DNA of 64,000 nucleotides from Rutpela maculata (GCA_936432065.2 OW386285.2:411510547-411574546), one strand, 5' to 3'. Counted from the first letter of the stretch, positions 23,909-36,385 are shown. Notes: a model not told the origin generated them from the sequence alone. Program-made: numbers and translations.

Positions 23909-25505
23909 GTCCAGTCAACGGGGGGTTTCACCTCTAATTTTAGTGCTAATGAATGGATTTTGATGAAACTTTGTGCAATGTGTTTGTAATGAATGACGTT
24001 AATAAAATATATAAAAAAAGATCAGAGTAGGAAATGATCGGAAGGGGTAGAAAACACCCCTTTTATCATGGGTTCCATAACTTGTAGAATTAGGTCAAAA
24101 ATGAAAGAGAAACAATAAATTTACCTTTTTTGGCCCAAAATAAGGTGTTTTTCTCGGTGTTTTTACTCTTGTGAATTTTTTCGAAAAATGCATATTTTTG
24201 CAGATACGGCCACTCGATAATTCCTAAAAGTGGGGGAGGGGAAATATAAAAGTTGAATAAAGAATCTGAAAAAATTCATGTGAATGTGTTATCAAAATAC
24301 AAGACTTTTTCTATTCGCAATTTTTCTGTAAAGTGCGTTTTCACCGAGTTATTCCGGAAAAACATGAAAAACTACCCCTTTCTTGGAAATTGTAGCGCTT
24401 TAAAAATATGTAATTTAAAAATTTTAAAAAACGCAGACGTATGTTTGAGGCCTTCTAAACATTTTTTGTCTCTTGGAATTTTTTTGTAACTTGCTAATTT
24501 TCCGAGTTACAGGCAGTTTTTCACGATAAATAACTAAATGAACGTCATTTATATATATTATTATAAAAAAATATGAAATCCATATAGTTATACCATTTTT
24601 AAAAGTTCATATAGTTTTTAAATTTTCATGTATTTTTTAATGTGCAAAAAATGTAGTACATTAGCTATCGTGAAAAACTGCCTGTAACTCGGAAAATTAG
24701 CAAATTACAAAAAAATGTTTAGAAGGCCTCAATGCATACGTCTGATTTTTCAAATTTTTAAATTACATTTTTTAAAGCGTTAGGTACACTTTCAAAGAAA
24801 GGGGTAGTTTTTCATGTTTTTCCGGGATAACTGGGTGAAAACGCACTTTACAGAAAAGTTGCAAATAAAAAAATGTCTTGTATTTCGATGATAGATTTTT
24901 TTTTTCAGATTACTCTGAAGGAGCGGGCGATTGGCCTTCCCCCACTGCGACCTATAAGGTCTATTGTAGTACTCCTTTTTGTGTGCCTCAGGGCTCCCAT
25001 CCAAACATGGTCTTCCTAAACTTCGAGTCTGTTGATAAGGGCCCTCAGGCACGGTTATCAGCCTCTGTCTTTCTCTCGCCGAGCCGCCTCAGTCCAGTCA
25101 GGCTTTTGCAGCTCAGCATATGGACTGAGATCTCCAGCGAGAACTTGGGTCACCATTTCGATGATACATTCACCTGAATTTTTTCAGATTTTTTTTTTTT
25201 CAGCTTTTACATTTCTCCTCCCCCACTTAGGAATTTTCGAGTGGCCATATCTCCAAAAATATGCATTTCTTGAAAAAATTTACAAGAGTAAAAACATCTT
25301 ATTTTGGGCCAAGAAAGGTAAATTTATTGTTTCTTTTCTACAAGTTACAGAACCGATTTTTCTTCCGATAATTTCCTACTCTAATCATTTTTTCAACTTT
25401 TTTTATTAACGTCATTACAAACACATTGCACAAGGTTTTATCAAAATCCGTTCATTAGCACTTAAATTAGAGATTTTGGTCATTTTAGCGCTCCGTTGAC
25501 TGGAC
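23909..25505. mobile_element. Fold-back element 2
   Basis: The ends read GTCCAGTCAACGG and CCGTTGACTGGAC and are flanked by TA on both sides. The left arm 23909-about 24540 is the inverted counterpart of about 24655-25505 once a 261-bp insertion in the right arm is removed. The open frames in the arms are not genes. The loop is only about 110 bp, so a transcript could form a very long hairpin. Confidence 0.88.
24882..25166 (-). mobile_element. Short retroposed insert with 12-bp target duplication
   Basis: The 12-bp sequence ATTTCGATGATA occurs at 24882-24893 and 25155-25166. Between them is a GC-rich 261-bp insert that, on the minus strand, starts GGTGACCCAAGTTCTCGCTGG and ends in an A-rich tail (GAAAAAAAAAATC). 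The homologous place in the left arm of the fold-back has no insert, which confirms the empty site. It is either a SINE or a 5'-truncated retrocopy. Two frames show protein-like wording (GDLSPYAELQKPDWTEAARR; AHKKEYYNRPYRSQWGKANR) that I cannot place. Confidence 0.85.
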
Positions 25506-25975
25506 TAATGGATTAAAGAATATTATACATAGCTGTTAGTGTTAGTATCGATGTGAATCATTGTATTTTAAAGAAATACCAACCTCAAATTTTTAACATT
25601 TCGGGATTCGGCTCTTAAATAGTTCAAATTGTCTGCATAATACTCGTGTACCATATAAAAGTCCACTATGGGTAAATTCTCTGAACAGTGCCGGTCCAAG
25701 GGTTTTTTTTTGCACATGCGAGGTCTGATTTTGGTATCACGTGCATGAACATTGGTTATGGTTAGTTAACAAGCTGTTCTATTGACTTGTTAAGTGCCAG
25801 AAAAGTGTTGCTCAAACTATTGTCATGGTTTAACAGTTTAGTAGCCCCAGTGAATTATTTATCGTTCAATGCATACTTAAATTTAACGAATAGCTACTTA
25901 TTCATTTGTTCGTAAAACCGTATGCAAATTCTTTAATCGTATGGTGTTGTTCACCAAACTTTTCGTGTGCAATGA

Positions 25976-25984
25976 ATAATAATA

Positions 25985-26019
<35 letters not shown>

Positions 26020-26507
26020 TTATGCAAGATATTCACATGCTATAAGATAATATGTCAGATAAAATATAATACAATCATGTCAATTAATAAACAAATGTAA
26101 AATATACAACATATAGATACATAATGATGTATATCAAACTAAATTAAATTTTACAAGATATAAAATTACAAACTATCATTAAGAAACTCATCAACGGAAT
26201 AGTATGCTTTACTTTTCAGTAAATGCTTAATTTGTATTTTAAAGTTTTTTTCGTCAAAAGGTAGGGTAGTATTGTACACTTTAATTCCTAGATATTTAGG
26301 GCTGTGTTCATATAACATTAATCTATGATGCGGAATTTCTAGGGTATGAGTTTCTCCTGTTATGTGTATAATATGATATGCATTTGTGGTATTATTATTA
26401 TTTAATTGTGATCTGGCATATACAGTGTGTGTAGTGGCGGGCTGGGCGTAGGGAGTAAGAATTGCAACATCGCGTGTGCCAGCTGGCTTAAATGAAATAA
26501 CTGACAA
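25976..26507 (-). pseudogene. 3' end of a CR1-like LINE with (ATT)n tail
   Basis: On the minus strand the last part of ORF2 is seen at about 26400-26169: THTLEIPHHRLMLYEHSPKY, YLGIKVYN, then YYSVDEFLNDSL before the stop. A short 3' UTR and an (AAT)n run follow at 25976-26019, which is the (ATT)n tail of the element. The same ending (YYSVNEFL) is found at 56916-57350, so the two belong to related LINEs. The RT fragment at about 26660-27060 probably comes from the same insertion. Confidence 0.8.
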
Positions 26508-26660
26508 CGGGGATGCTTCAGTGGTCTAGCGCCGACTCTTTAATCTATACCGCCGACGGGCGAGTTTGCTATTACCTGGGTTGTCATATCTCTCGCGCTA
26601 CGTGGAAGTACATGCCCAGTCCGCAATTACACGCACTGTATCAATACACTAAGGAGGAAT
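26508..26660 (+). mobile_element. Possible tRNA-derived SINE
   Basis: GGGATGCTTCAGTGGTCTAGCG resembles a tRNA 5' end with a D-arm/A-box (TCAGTGGTCTAGCG). About 35 bases later GGGCGAGTTTGCTATTACC could be a decayed B-box. The block sits between two parts of one LINE ORF2, which suggests an insertion, but I could not find target duplications. The call is tentative. Confidence 0.35.
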
Positions 26661-27060
26661 AAACAGGGTAGCGTAAGTATTCCAAATTGTTTATAGAATT
26701 AAATGTTTCTACAATTGGTTCGTCTGGTTACTCCTGCTACTGAACGCACAGCTTTCTTCTGTAATAATTTAAAAAACCCTCGACATATCGTGTAAAGAAC
26801 TCCATAACTAATGATTAGTTCAAAGTTTGCACAACAGTACTGCTTTACAAATCATTTGACGTAATTGACGGACACAGTAACATATAAATTTCATTTATAC
26901 GTACTGTCCAAGTACAGTTTTCATTAATGTGTAAACCTAAAAATTAATACTAATATTAAAAGGTTGTTAACGTAAATTATGAACAGTAGTGGTCCCAGAA
27001 CAGACCCTTGTGGAACACCTACCCATAAATTCCGTTTGCCTTAGATTTGATCTATACATA
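26660..27060 (-). pseudogene. LINE RT fragment (motif GVPQGSVLGPLLF)
   Basis: Reading the minus strand from about 27036, VGVPQGSVLGPLLFIIYVNN is the conserved RT motif. The YADD box and its surroundings are lost in stops. At about 26800-26700 ISYGVLYTICRGFFKLLQKK and AVRSVAGVTRRTNC match the C-terminal region. It is probably upstream of, and in the same insertion as, the C-terminal fragment at 26169-26400. Confidence 0.7.
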
Positions 27061-27825
27061 CACCATACTTCCTGCCAAAACTTACTTCTGAACCATTTCA
27101 GCGATACAACTCGAATGCCAACTTTCCAATTTGTTCAATTAGTTGCAAAGTGTGCAATTTTGCAGTTCTAAAAAAATGTACGGTTGTAAATTCTTATTTG
27201 TATAATGAGCTCATTTAGCATATTTTCTTATTACGTTTTCCAAAAGATCTCTTAATTTTAGAGCGAAATGCAAAAAACAGAATATTCTAGGATCTTTGTA
27301 GATTTTAAATTTAAACAAGAACATTGACGCTGCGTGACGTCATTCAATCCTAATTGTATTTTCATTCCCCTCTTTTCGGCACTTCGGCTGCATACTCTTG
27401 TGTTAAAATACACTAATAGTCTCCAAATCACCATAATCAAGTACATCTCTGGCAGATTAGACAAATCGCCGGGTTCTAACAAAGAAAACATATCATGGAG
27501 ACAGACTTTCGGATTCAATGACGTCAGCGCTTTGAGCGAAAGGGTTCATGCTTAAAGCAACATATTTTGATCAAATTTTCAGTGTTATACTTATTCGACG
27601 ATTACTTCGTATAAACGTACTTTAAGCGAAATATGAAATTTGACCAAACGACCCCATTGAAAGTTGGTACTGACATGCATGAATGTATCACAAAAGGGAT
27701 TGTACACTTTATGACAAGTAACGAAATACAAAAATAAAAAGAAAAATCATTTTCAACGACTACTCTTCACCCTGTGTAAAACTTTATCTTTAAAAAACGT
27801 TTTGTTTGGCCTCGATATATCCACA
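27061..27825. other. Non-coding stretch with a small palindrome
   Basis: There is no recognisable gene. TGACGTCATTCAATCC (about 27335) pairs with GGATTCAATGACGTCA (about 27510), which suggests a small hairpin repeat of about 200 bp. Confidence 0.4.
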
Positions 27826-30800
27826 ATTAGTACGTCGGATGGCTGGCTCTATCGTTCACTAACCCAATACCGAGGTATAACCAAATAAAACCTATTTCAT
27901 TTTATTCAGCAGGTTTTTTTACATAGGAAATCACTTTTGACGACACTCTCCATTGGTCGAGACTGAAGTTACAAGAAAAAAACAAACAAAAAATGAAAAT
28001 AACAAAATTCAAATTCAACCACGAATAACTTTCAAACGAAAAAAGATAAAATTATATATTTTTTTTAGTTTTATAGTAGAAACGATTCTCTTTAATTTGA
28101 TGTATAATTTATTACAAAAATAATAACTTTAACATTAAAAAATTGACGTTGATTTAGATGGTACACAAATTGTTAATTTTTTTGAAAGGTCTAACTCATT
28201 GTAACTCGCTTATATATTGAGCTATTCGAATGTTTTATTCACCAAAAACTGCCAAATTTCATAGACTTCATTTTGTCTCAATTAATGCTGGGTCTAGCTC
28301 TGTAAATAAAAGCGGTACAGCCTTTTCAACACAACGAAGCGCGCTACGGCGACGGAGACGCGAGGCTTCCCCACTCGTTCCCGGTACATTCCGCGTTAAC
28401 CATAAATCGCGCAAGGCTACAATCAGCGGCCGTAACAAAAGCTTTAGAATTATCTTCCTTTATTGTAAGATGATAAAATTAACAAATCAAATTGAATACT
28501 ATGATATTAGTTGTAATAATCTGCTATATATGGTGTCGTACTACGCGGGTGGTGCATTAATAAAGTGAAAATAATAGGTAGGTATCAGACACAAAAAAAA
28601 AGTTACAGACCGACAGACAGACAGAAATTTTTTTCGCTCAAACTTGAAATCTCGACGTTTCATGACATTCTAAGCCTATTTGAACAATAAAAATTTTTAA
28701 AAAATTTTTTTGTCGTTACTATACTTCCACTGGATGTGGAAGTAAAATCATGCCAGCTAGTAAAGTTTTTACTTTGCTTCGTATATTTTAATATTTTCCA
28801 TAAAATGTCAGATGTAACCACATAATCAAAACAATTATTTGCCATGCTTTCACTAACTCGTAGAGGCTCTGAACGATTAGTTGGATTTTTGTACATAACT
28901 ATATTTTTGTTTTCATGTACACTGGAAGGGTTAAAATCGGTTAAAATTGGATAGACGATCTAAATATGCTTGTGTAAATAGGCTGTTCTTTTTTTTTAAT
29001 AATACTATTCCTAGTGGGATTTTTACCATCTAGCCTGTCTTCGTTTTGATCAAAATTATCGCTGCGATAAATGTAATTGTTTTCTTCAGAACTTACTGGA
29101 GGAATTCCAGGTGGTATAAAAATGTCGTCACCAGTTTTTACTAATACGTGACTAGCTAAAGACATTAAAAATGTACGTATTTCATCGTAGGAATAACCAT
29201 AGCCAAAAGAATAAAGCATATCATTAAGTTCTTTTTCTTCTGACGGCACGAAACACATGTAGTGATATGTAAAGGATTAAAAAAATGGCCTAAGCTGATT
29301 GTTTTTTTTCCCACAAGTATTAATATAAATTCCATTACTATAGAAATAACGTTTAAATCAAATTTGTCTGTCCTGACATATTTAGTATCCACGACATAAA
29401 TGTTTATAACAAATCTGAAACTTCTTGTTTACATTTATGTTCATTCAGATTAGTAGTCGTGTTTTTTTATAGTTTTAAAACATCCAGCTATAGCTTCTCT
29501 TAAGATACCGGCAGCTTTATCAGGAATTGTCAATTCATTCTCATGAACCAAGTTTTCTTCGCCTGATTCACTTGTGACTGACAACAAAAATCCTTTTAGC
29601 TTTATTATCACTTGAATGAACTGTTGTTGTATTTTCTTTGTGTTCACAAAACACTTTGTTTGCTTAAATGCTTTTATAATCTCTTTCTTATATTTCCACT
29701 GCTATAATAATCTAATTTTTCTTCCGTCATTTCTTCAAATATATCATTAAGGCGTGTTTTTAGAAATATTAGAGTTAAGAATTCTTTTTTGCAAAACAGC
29801 AAGATAAACCTCCTTAAATAAAATATTTAACGCTACTTTAAATTCATTTTTTTCTTTCAGTTGTTTAGTTTGTACACATTTAATTTTTTTTTGCTAATAT
29901 ATTTTGCATAATAAATTTTATGATAATTTCCATTAGCCCAAATAAATCTGAATAAATGTGTAACCTGCCTTGTATTTCTGTATCACAATGCGACACTGCA
30001 GCTTTAATATTTTTTTTTTCTAGTTTCCGCACCCGTTCTTGTACAAACTGGTACTTAAAGATGTTCTTAATTTATTCTTAATTTTTCTGGATTTTCCACA
30101 AATCAGACAATGCCATTTTATTTTAAACTGATTTTTTTTCTTTATTATAACTACATGAAGGCTCACTTGCATTTTTTTATCGCGTTACTAATATCAGAGA
30201 CAATACGTATTATCTTTGCTAATGTTATTTATTACAAAAAGATGTCAGACAAGAATAATGAAATCGGTATCGAAGGTTGTGGAAATAAGTGCCACCACTT
30301 TGTTTTATAAAAATTTTAATGAAATTGCATATTTTCTTTCATTTGCACAATTAATAATAGACCTGATGCCAGTAACAGTTGGTTTTTTACCATTAGATTT
30401 TCACTGCTTTCAGCAGTTTCGTAAAACAAACATGTAGTTTTTCTCCATTGATAAAAATGAATCTACAATATACATAAACTGTAATAGCCTACATGTAAGT
30501 AAAATAGTATATACTTATTAATATTTATCCAGACAATAATGAGGCCAGCAGCCGATACGTTTCTTGATGGGCCGAGAAAGTAGCGGGGGCGGGAAAGGAA
30601 GCCTCGCGTCTTCGTCGCCGTACTGTGCTTCGTTGTGTTTCAAGGGCTGTAGCGCTTTTAGTTAAAAAATTAGATCCAGCATTAATCGAGACAAAATGAA
30701 GCCTATTAAATTTGTCAGTTTTTGGTGAAAGAAAAAATTGAATACCTCGTTATATAAGCGAGTTATGGCGAGTTAAGGATTAGAAAAATGTTGCTGATTT

Positions 30801-31155
30801 GTGTAACTTTTTGAATTTTGCTAGTTTTTTTATGTTAATTTTTTAATTATTGCAATAAATTATACTTCAAATTAAAAAGCAATGTTTATTTGTCAAAACC
30901 AAAAAAAAAACTGTATTTTTATCTGTTTTAGTTCTAAAGTTATATTTGATTAAATCTTAAATTTCTAAATTTCTTTTTTTTTAGTTTTTTTCTTATATCT
31001 TCGGTCTTGACCAATGGAGAGTGTTGTCAATTTTGATTTCCTATGTAAAATAACATGCTTTAATAAGTAGTGAAGGTCCCATCTGGTTATACTTCAGTAT
31101 TGGGTAGGTCAAGAAAGAGAAGGCTTTTCGCGCTCTGCCCGACGGGCTAAATTAT
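27826..31155. mobile_element. Fold-back element 3 with a 2.2-kb gene-bearing loop
   Basis: The left arm (27826-about 28375) and right arm (about 30590-31155) are inverted copies. They share ACACTCTCCATTGGTC, ACATAGGAAATCA and GACGCGAGGCTTCC in mirrored order, with perhaps 80-85% identity. The loop between them (28376-30590) holds a copy of the CTGT repeat (28589-28735) and, on the minus strand, broken coding sequence. Exact ends and target duplication are not certain. Confidence 0.75.
28760..29650 (-). pseudogene. Fragments of an uncharacterised mobile-element-like protein
   Basis: Three minus-strand pieces follow one another: 29647-29450 (LTIPDKAAGILREAIAGCFK), 29258-28941 (YDEIRTFLMSLASHVLVKTG, then IFIPPGIPP and SDNFDQNEDRLDGKNPT), and 28896-28760 (NPTNRSEPLRVSESMANNCF). 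The pattern D-N-x-D-x-N followed by L-D-G-K-N-T resembles predicted proteins that recur in many copies in cnidarian and arthropod genomes. I know of no established function for them. The pieces are split by stops. Their place in the loop of a fold-back suggests capture or nested insertion. Confidence 0.5.
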
Positions 31156-31373
31156 TAACGGCACAATCATTAATTTTTTTCTATGACAACTAAGGTTAGG
31201 TTAGTAAAATGTAACTTCAAACTCCTGTTTAAAAATATCATTTGCCTGTATTTTATTACTCTCGTTGTTATTGATACCTGCCTATGCAATGCAATATGAT
31301 ATACTCTAGTAATGTTCATTGTCATGGCTTTTATCTTTATTTTGTATGCATTTCAATATTACCTTGTTTTATA

Positions 31374-32627
31374 CAGGGTGCGCCAAAGTTCTGAATTTGG
31401 TCGATTACGGCTGTATTTGAAATGGTGGAAAGATATTGTCTATAGATTATTTTCTTGGTTTTCAATTCTGCATAACCAGAAAATATGCACAATTATACAT
31501 GGTATTCCGTTTTCGTTGGCCGGGCATCAACTTCGTTATTTTAACTATATTATTTACATAGCCCCATAAAAAAGTCCATACCTGATATATGGATAGGGCG
31601 TGGTGCAGCAATAGCATGGCCTGCAAAGTCGCCCGACCTGACAGGTATGGACTTTTTTTTATGGGGGTATGTAAAGGATATAGTTTATCGCGACACTCCC
31701 ACCACTGTTGATGACGTGAAAAATAGGATCAGACGTGCCTTTGCATCCATTACTCCGCAGATGCTGCAAGAAATGCGTCATTCATTTAGGAAGAGGATTC
31801 AGATGTGTCTCGATCGAAATGGTGAACATTTTAAACACTTGTTAAAATAATTGTTTTTTTATTATGACTAAATTCTTTATTACATACTTGCTGGTATTAA
31901 TTTCAATTCTTTGCTCAACAATTCTAAGTAAAAAAATAATAATTCAGTTCAATATTTCAGAAGACTAATAAGTAATTATGGAAAACTGCTTGTACTACTA
32001 CACAATTAATCTGATCCAGACAATTAACCTTAATATCTATGCAACCCCCAAAGATAAATACCTACTATGATATATCAATGGAAAGATAATTTAACACTTC
32101 ATTAGATGACAGAACTGAAAATAGTACGTCCCATTTGAAAAAATTGAATTACGGCCTTTTTTATTAGCGAAAAAATAAACTCAATTTTTTCAGCACTCTG
32201 TATAAGATTAATGTTAATAACGTTTCTACCCTACTAGCCCTTAATATGCCCAACATGGCAGTATAAGCAGAATTTTGAAAACTCTCTTGTGTATGAAATC
32301 GGAGGTACTCAAAAACTTATCCCCAAACCTCTCTTTTTGTCAAAAAATCTCTTCTATTTCGTAAGCGGTTCATTTTAAGTACCTACCACCTTAATAGAGT
32401 TATGAATATAATTAGATGGGTGACTCGATAAAGGAAAAAAATATAGGGTGTTCCATTTAAAATAACGAAGTTGATGCCCGGCCAACGAAAACGGAATACC
32501 CTGTATAATTGTACATATTTTCTGGTTATTCAGAATTGAAAACCAAGAAAATAATCTATAGACAATATCTTTCCACCATTTCAAATACAGCCGTAATCAA
32601 CCAAATTCAGAACTTTGGCGCACCCTA
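31374..32627 (+). mobile_element. Mariner-type element with ~180-bp inverted repeats
   Basis: The left end CAGGGTGCGCCAAAGTTCTG is complementary to the right end, and the inverted repeats extend about 180 bp inward (31374-31556 and about 32445-32627) with few differences. TATA precedes the left end. The centre contains the tail of a mariner-like transposase in plus orientation. A local inverted duplication (31562-31584 against 31643-31668) shows internal rearrangement. It is a deleted, non-autonomous copy. Confidence 0.88.
31590..31850 (+). pseudogene. Mariner-like transposase, C-terminal fragment
   Basis: The frame reads WPAKSPDLTGMDFFLWGYVK, then DIVYRDTPTTVDDVKNRIRR and ends GEHFKHLLK before TAA. 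This is the region around the third catalytic Asp plus the C-terminus of Tc1/mariner transposases. Everything N-terminal of it, including the first two catalytic acids, is absent. It lies between the two long inverted repeats of its element. Confidence 0.85.
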
Positions 32628-32693
32628 TGTATATGGGGTGAATAGAATATGCCGCAAAAATTTGCGATAATGCTACACTTACAAAATCATCAT

Positions 32694-33387
32694 TAAGGAT
32701 AGCATTTTGCAGGATGAGAGGAAAATATGCATTTATTTTCGGTTTGTTATAAATATTTAAAAAACTAAGCATAGTATAATCTTTAAAACTATTTTAGATA
32801 CTTCCTATTGTTCTTACGAATACAACTATAATTTTGTTTGTATTTATCGCACATTTTAATACGACATATGAATACATTTCCTATTAATAGTACTAATAAA
32901 TGGTACCACGGTACCAATATGGTTCCATTTGAAAAAATTGAGTATTGCCTCAAAAACCACTTTGATGAACTTTATTTGCTCATAAATCCCGTTGACGGGA
33001 TTTCGATTTTTTTTAGCATTACACGGGTCATTTAGAGTAAATCGGAACCATGACGCTTAAATGGAAAACTAAAAAGTATATTATAAAAAATATTGACGTT
33101 TGAAATGTCACTTATTTGGTATCGTTGGATTCAGAAAATTATACAGAATTCAAAAATGCAATAATATACAGAGTGTTCCATTTAAAAATCGAAAGTTAGT
33201 GTCACTTCCGGCGAAACCGGATGTGAACAAAAAATCGCTTATATGTCAAAAAGTGCCGCTTATTATATATATAGGATATCCCAAATTTCAATCAATTATC
33301 TTCAAAACTAAAGGAGAAAAGGGGGGGATCCTGTTACACTCATTATAAAAAATGTACCATAAAAACTGTATATAGTTGTATTCCTTA
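32694..33387. mobile_element. MITE copy 2, left part
   Basis: From GATAGCATTTTGCAGGATGAG the sequence follows the left arm of the MITE at 13226 up to about 32825. The MITE sequence resumes at about 33345-33387 (TATATAGTTGTATTCCTTA). Between them lies extra sequence containing GAGTGTTCCATTTAAAAATC and CTTCCGGCGAAACCGG, a mariner-end-like motif seen also at 45.1 and 58.6 kb. The copy is interrupted at 33387 by fold-back element 4 and continues at 36386. Confidence 0.7.
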
Positions 33388-34439
33388 TAGGCCAGGCTAG
33401 ATAAGGGTTGAACAACAAAATAATTCGTTACAGCAAACTGATAGCAGAATATTTTAGAACATATCACAACTAAAGAAGAAAAAATAATCCGAACCACCTG
33501 AGGTTATCTGGGGTGAAATGGGGTGGTGGGTTTTTAGGGGTGAAAAACGGTTTTTTGCGATTTCTGGGTTAATTACGCATTCTATCGAAAAAAGTTGATT
33601 ATAAAAGTTGTAGGTAATAAAGAAATTTACAACTTGTGTGGAGAGCATTTTTATCCTAACCTCAAAATTTTTCGAGATACACGCAAAAAAACCCCTTTTC
33701 GGTTTTTTATTTTTTTCTTCCACAAAAATAATTCTATTTAGCTCAAACTTGGTGAAAGTATACCTTTTGGTGTCCCACATACGCATTATTTTTTTTGAAA
33801 CAAAATATTTAACGGTTGTTGTTTAATTCAATTTAAAAAAGAAAAAAGTGAAATTTTCAACTGCGATTCTTCATAAAAGTACTTGTCCGATAGAGTTCGG
33901 ACAGGGCTCATTTTTTTTGTTTTTATGTCTACTTTCAATAAATAAAAAAAAATATGTATAGTGCAATGGAAAAAATTGCCGGAAAATCGAAAATTCCGAA
34001 AAAATGCCTTTTTTCGTTGTATGTTTTTTAATTATTGTCAAAAAATTTTTATTATTTATTACAATTAATATAATTTTGTAATATCAATATATGCTACAAA
34101 CAAGAAGTAAAATAATTAATAATTAATTTCATTCCTCAACCACGTTTGAATTATTAAACAAACAAAAAAGTATGATCCTGATTTCTATGCCTTCTATTGT
34201 AACGGTATTGGTACGGCATATAAATGACCGCATTTTTACTTATTAGATAATCTAAATATATTTACTTTTAATTTTGATTGGTAATAACTTTTAAATTGTA
34301 AAAATTGACAAAAATTGCTTTGTCAATTTTAATTATTAAACATAATATAAATAATTTTTTGTAAAAATAATAAATGTACTTTTTACATGATTCTTATATA
34401 TGATTCTTATATATTTACATTTTGTAGTAAACATACAAT

Positions 34440-34640
34440 TAATAATAATAATAATAATAATAATAAAATGGCTTTATTTATAATTAAATTTACATCATAT
34501 TTCTAAACTAAGGCGAAGTCTAGCTTAATAGCTACTCAACTTAACCTTTTACATTATAATAATTTATGTCCGTAGAGTTTATGTCAATTAATAAATGTGT
34601 ATTTAAAAAAAAAAAATTAAAATTAACAAATTCATAACAA
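34440..34640 (-). repeat. (AAT)n tract and probable LINE 3' end
   Basis: An (AAT)n run at about 34442-34466 is followed by AAATGGCTTTATTTATAATT. This is the same arrangement as the (AAT)n-ended LINE tails at 25976, 41605 and 54493. It may be a very short 5'-truncated LINE end in minus orientation. Confidence 0.45.
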
Positions 34641-34649
34641 TATCAATTA

Positions 34650-35292
34650 TGGTAAAGTCCAATGTTATGCCGATGATACTCAATTGTTTTATAAATTTCC
34701 TTCTGAAAACACAATAAATATTCGTGATTTAATTAATTCGGACTTAGACTCTATTCATAATTATGCTAATCAAAACAGTATTAAACTAAATGGCACCAAA
34801 AGTGCAGTATTGTGCTTTACTTTTAATAAAACACGGGAATACACGAAGGCAAATCTAAAGATCGCTATCAATGGGCAATATTTGCCCATTCTAAATGAAG
34901 CAAAAAATGTAGGTCTTATTTTTGACTATAAGATGCGTTTCACGGAGCACGTGGCAGTTTTATTAAAAAAAGCATAATACTCATTGAAAATGTTATATTT
35001 TAATATAAGTATTTTAAATTTTCAAGTAAGAAAAAAATTGTGTGTAAATCTTGGGCCCATTTTAAATTATTGCAATATAGTATATTTTCCATGTCTTGAT
35101 AAGATTACGCAATATCGTTTGCAAAATATGCAAAGTAGCTGTGCAGATTTGTATTTAAACTCATAAAGTACAGTCATTTGTATATGACGCAATCTCGATC
35201 TACAATAATATAGATGACCAACTGAAAACAACTTCTGTAAATAAATTTCGCAAAACGATTAAATCTCATTTCCTCTATCTCCAAATTTTATA
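34650..35292 (+). pseudogene. LINE RT fragment in the loop of fold-back element 4
   Basis: The frame opens at CYADDTQLFYKFPSENTINI, the RT catalytic box, and continues NGTKSAVLCF and LNEAKNVGLIFDYKMRF to a stop at 34975. After it, FQVRKKLCVNLGPILNYCNI and, in another frame, NNIDDQLKTTSVNKFRKTIK and FLYLQIL before TAA match the C-terminus. The upstream part of RT and the endonuclease are missing. The fragment is older than, or was captured with, the surrounding inverted arms. Confidence 0.8.
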
Positions 35293-36385
35293 AGATAGCA
35301 ATTTGTTTTATATGTGCGGATGTATGTGTATGTGGGTATATATACACATATTTGCCTTTTCTTAGTCTTTAGTTTTAAAAAGTACATTTATTATTTTTAC
35401 AAAAAATTATTTATATTATGTTTAATAATAAAAATTAACAAAGCAATTTTTATCAATTTTTACAATTTAAAAGTTATTAACAATCAAAATTAAAGGTAAA
35501 TGTATGTAGATTATCAAGTAAATAAAAATGCGGTCATTTATACGCCATACCAATACGGTTACAATAGAATGCATAGAAATCAGGATCGTACTTTTTTGTT
35601 TGTTTAATAATTCAAACGTGGTTGAGGAATGTAATTAATTATTAATTATTTTACTTATTGTTTGTAGCATACATTGATATTACAAAATGATATTAATTGT
35701 AATAAATAATAACAAATTTTTGACAATAATTAAAAAGCATACAACGAAAAAGGACATTTTTTTCGAAATTTTCGATTTTCCGGCAATTTTTTCCATTGCA
35801 CTATATATATATATATATATATTTTATTTATTGCAAGTAGACATAAAAACAAAAAAAATGAGCCCTGTCCGAACTCTATCGGACAAGTACTTTTATGAGG
35901 AATCGCAGTTGAAAATTTCACTTTTTTTCTTTAAATTGAATTAAACAACTACCGTTAAATATTTTGCTCCAAAAAAAGTATTGCTTATGAGGGACACCAA
36001 AAGGTATACTTTCACCAAGTTTGAGCTGAATCGAATTATTTTTGTGGAAGAAAAAAATAAAAAACCAAAAAGGGGGTTTTTTGCGTGTATCTCGAAAAAT
36101 TTTGAGGTTATGATAAAAATGCTCTCCACACAAGTTGTAGATACTTTTATTACCTACAACATTTATATTTAACTTTTTTTGATAGGATGCGTAGTTAAGC
36201 CATAAATCGCAAAGAACCGTTTTTCACCCCTAAAAACCCACCCCATTTCACCCCAGATAACCGCAGGTGGTTCGGATTATTTTTCCTTCTTTAGTTGTGA
36301 TATGTTCTAAAATATTCTGCTATCAATTTGCTGTAACGAATTATTATTTTTTTTTTTAATTCTGGCACTTATCTAGCCTGGCCTA

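Noticed and set aside
24253..25052. Frames of 78-86 codons in fold-back 2, one being present on opposite strands in the two arms
   Set aside because: They mirror each other through the palindrome and change frame at the retroposed insert. They show no protein family.
25976..26019. CRISPR-like or satellite array
   Set aside because: It is a plain (AAT)n tract forming the tail of a LINE. No spaced direct repeats of CRISPR type exist in the window.
33385..33387. TA duplication (Tc1/mariner type) for fold-back 4
   Set aside because: Taking TA as the duplication leaves extra bases compared with the uninterrupted MITE; TTA restores it exactly.
35918..36172. Overlapping frames on both strands with near-identical counterparts at 33454-33826
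   Set aside because: They arise because the two arms of fold-back 4 are inverted copies; no frame is supported by motifs.
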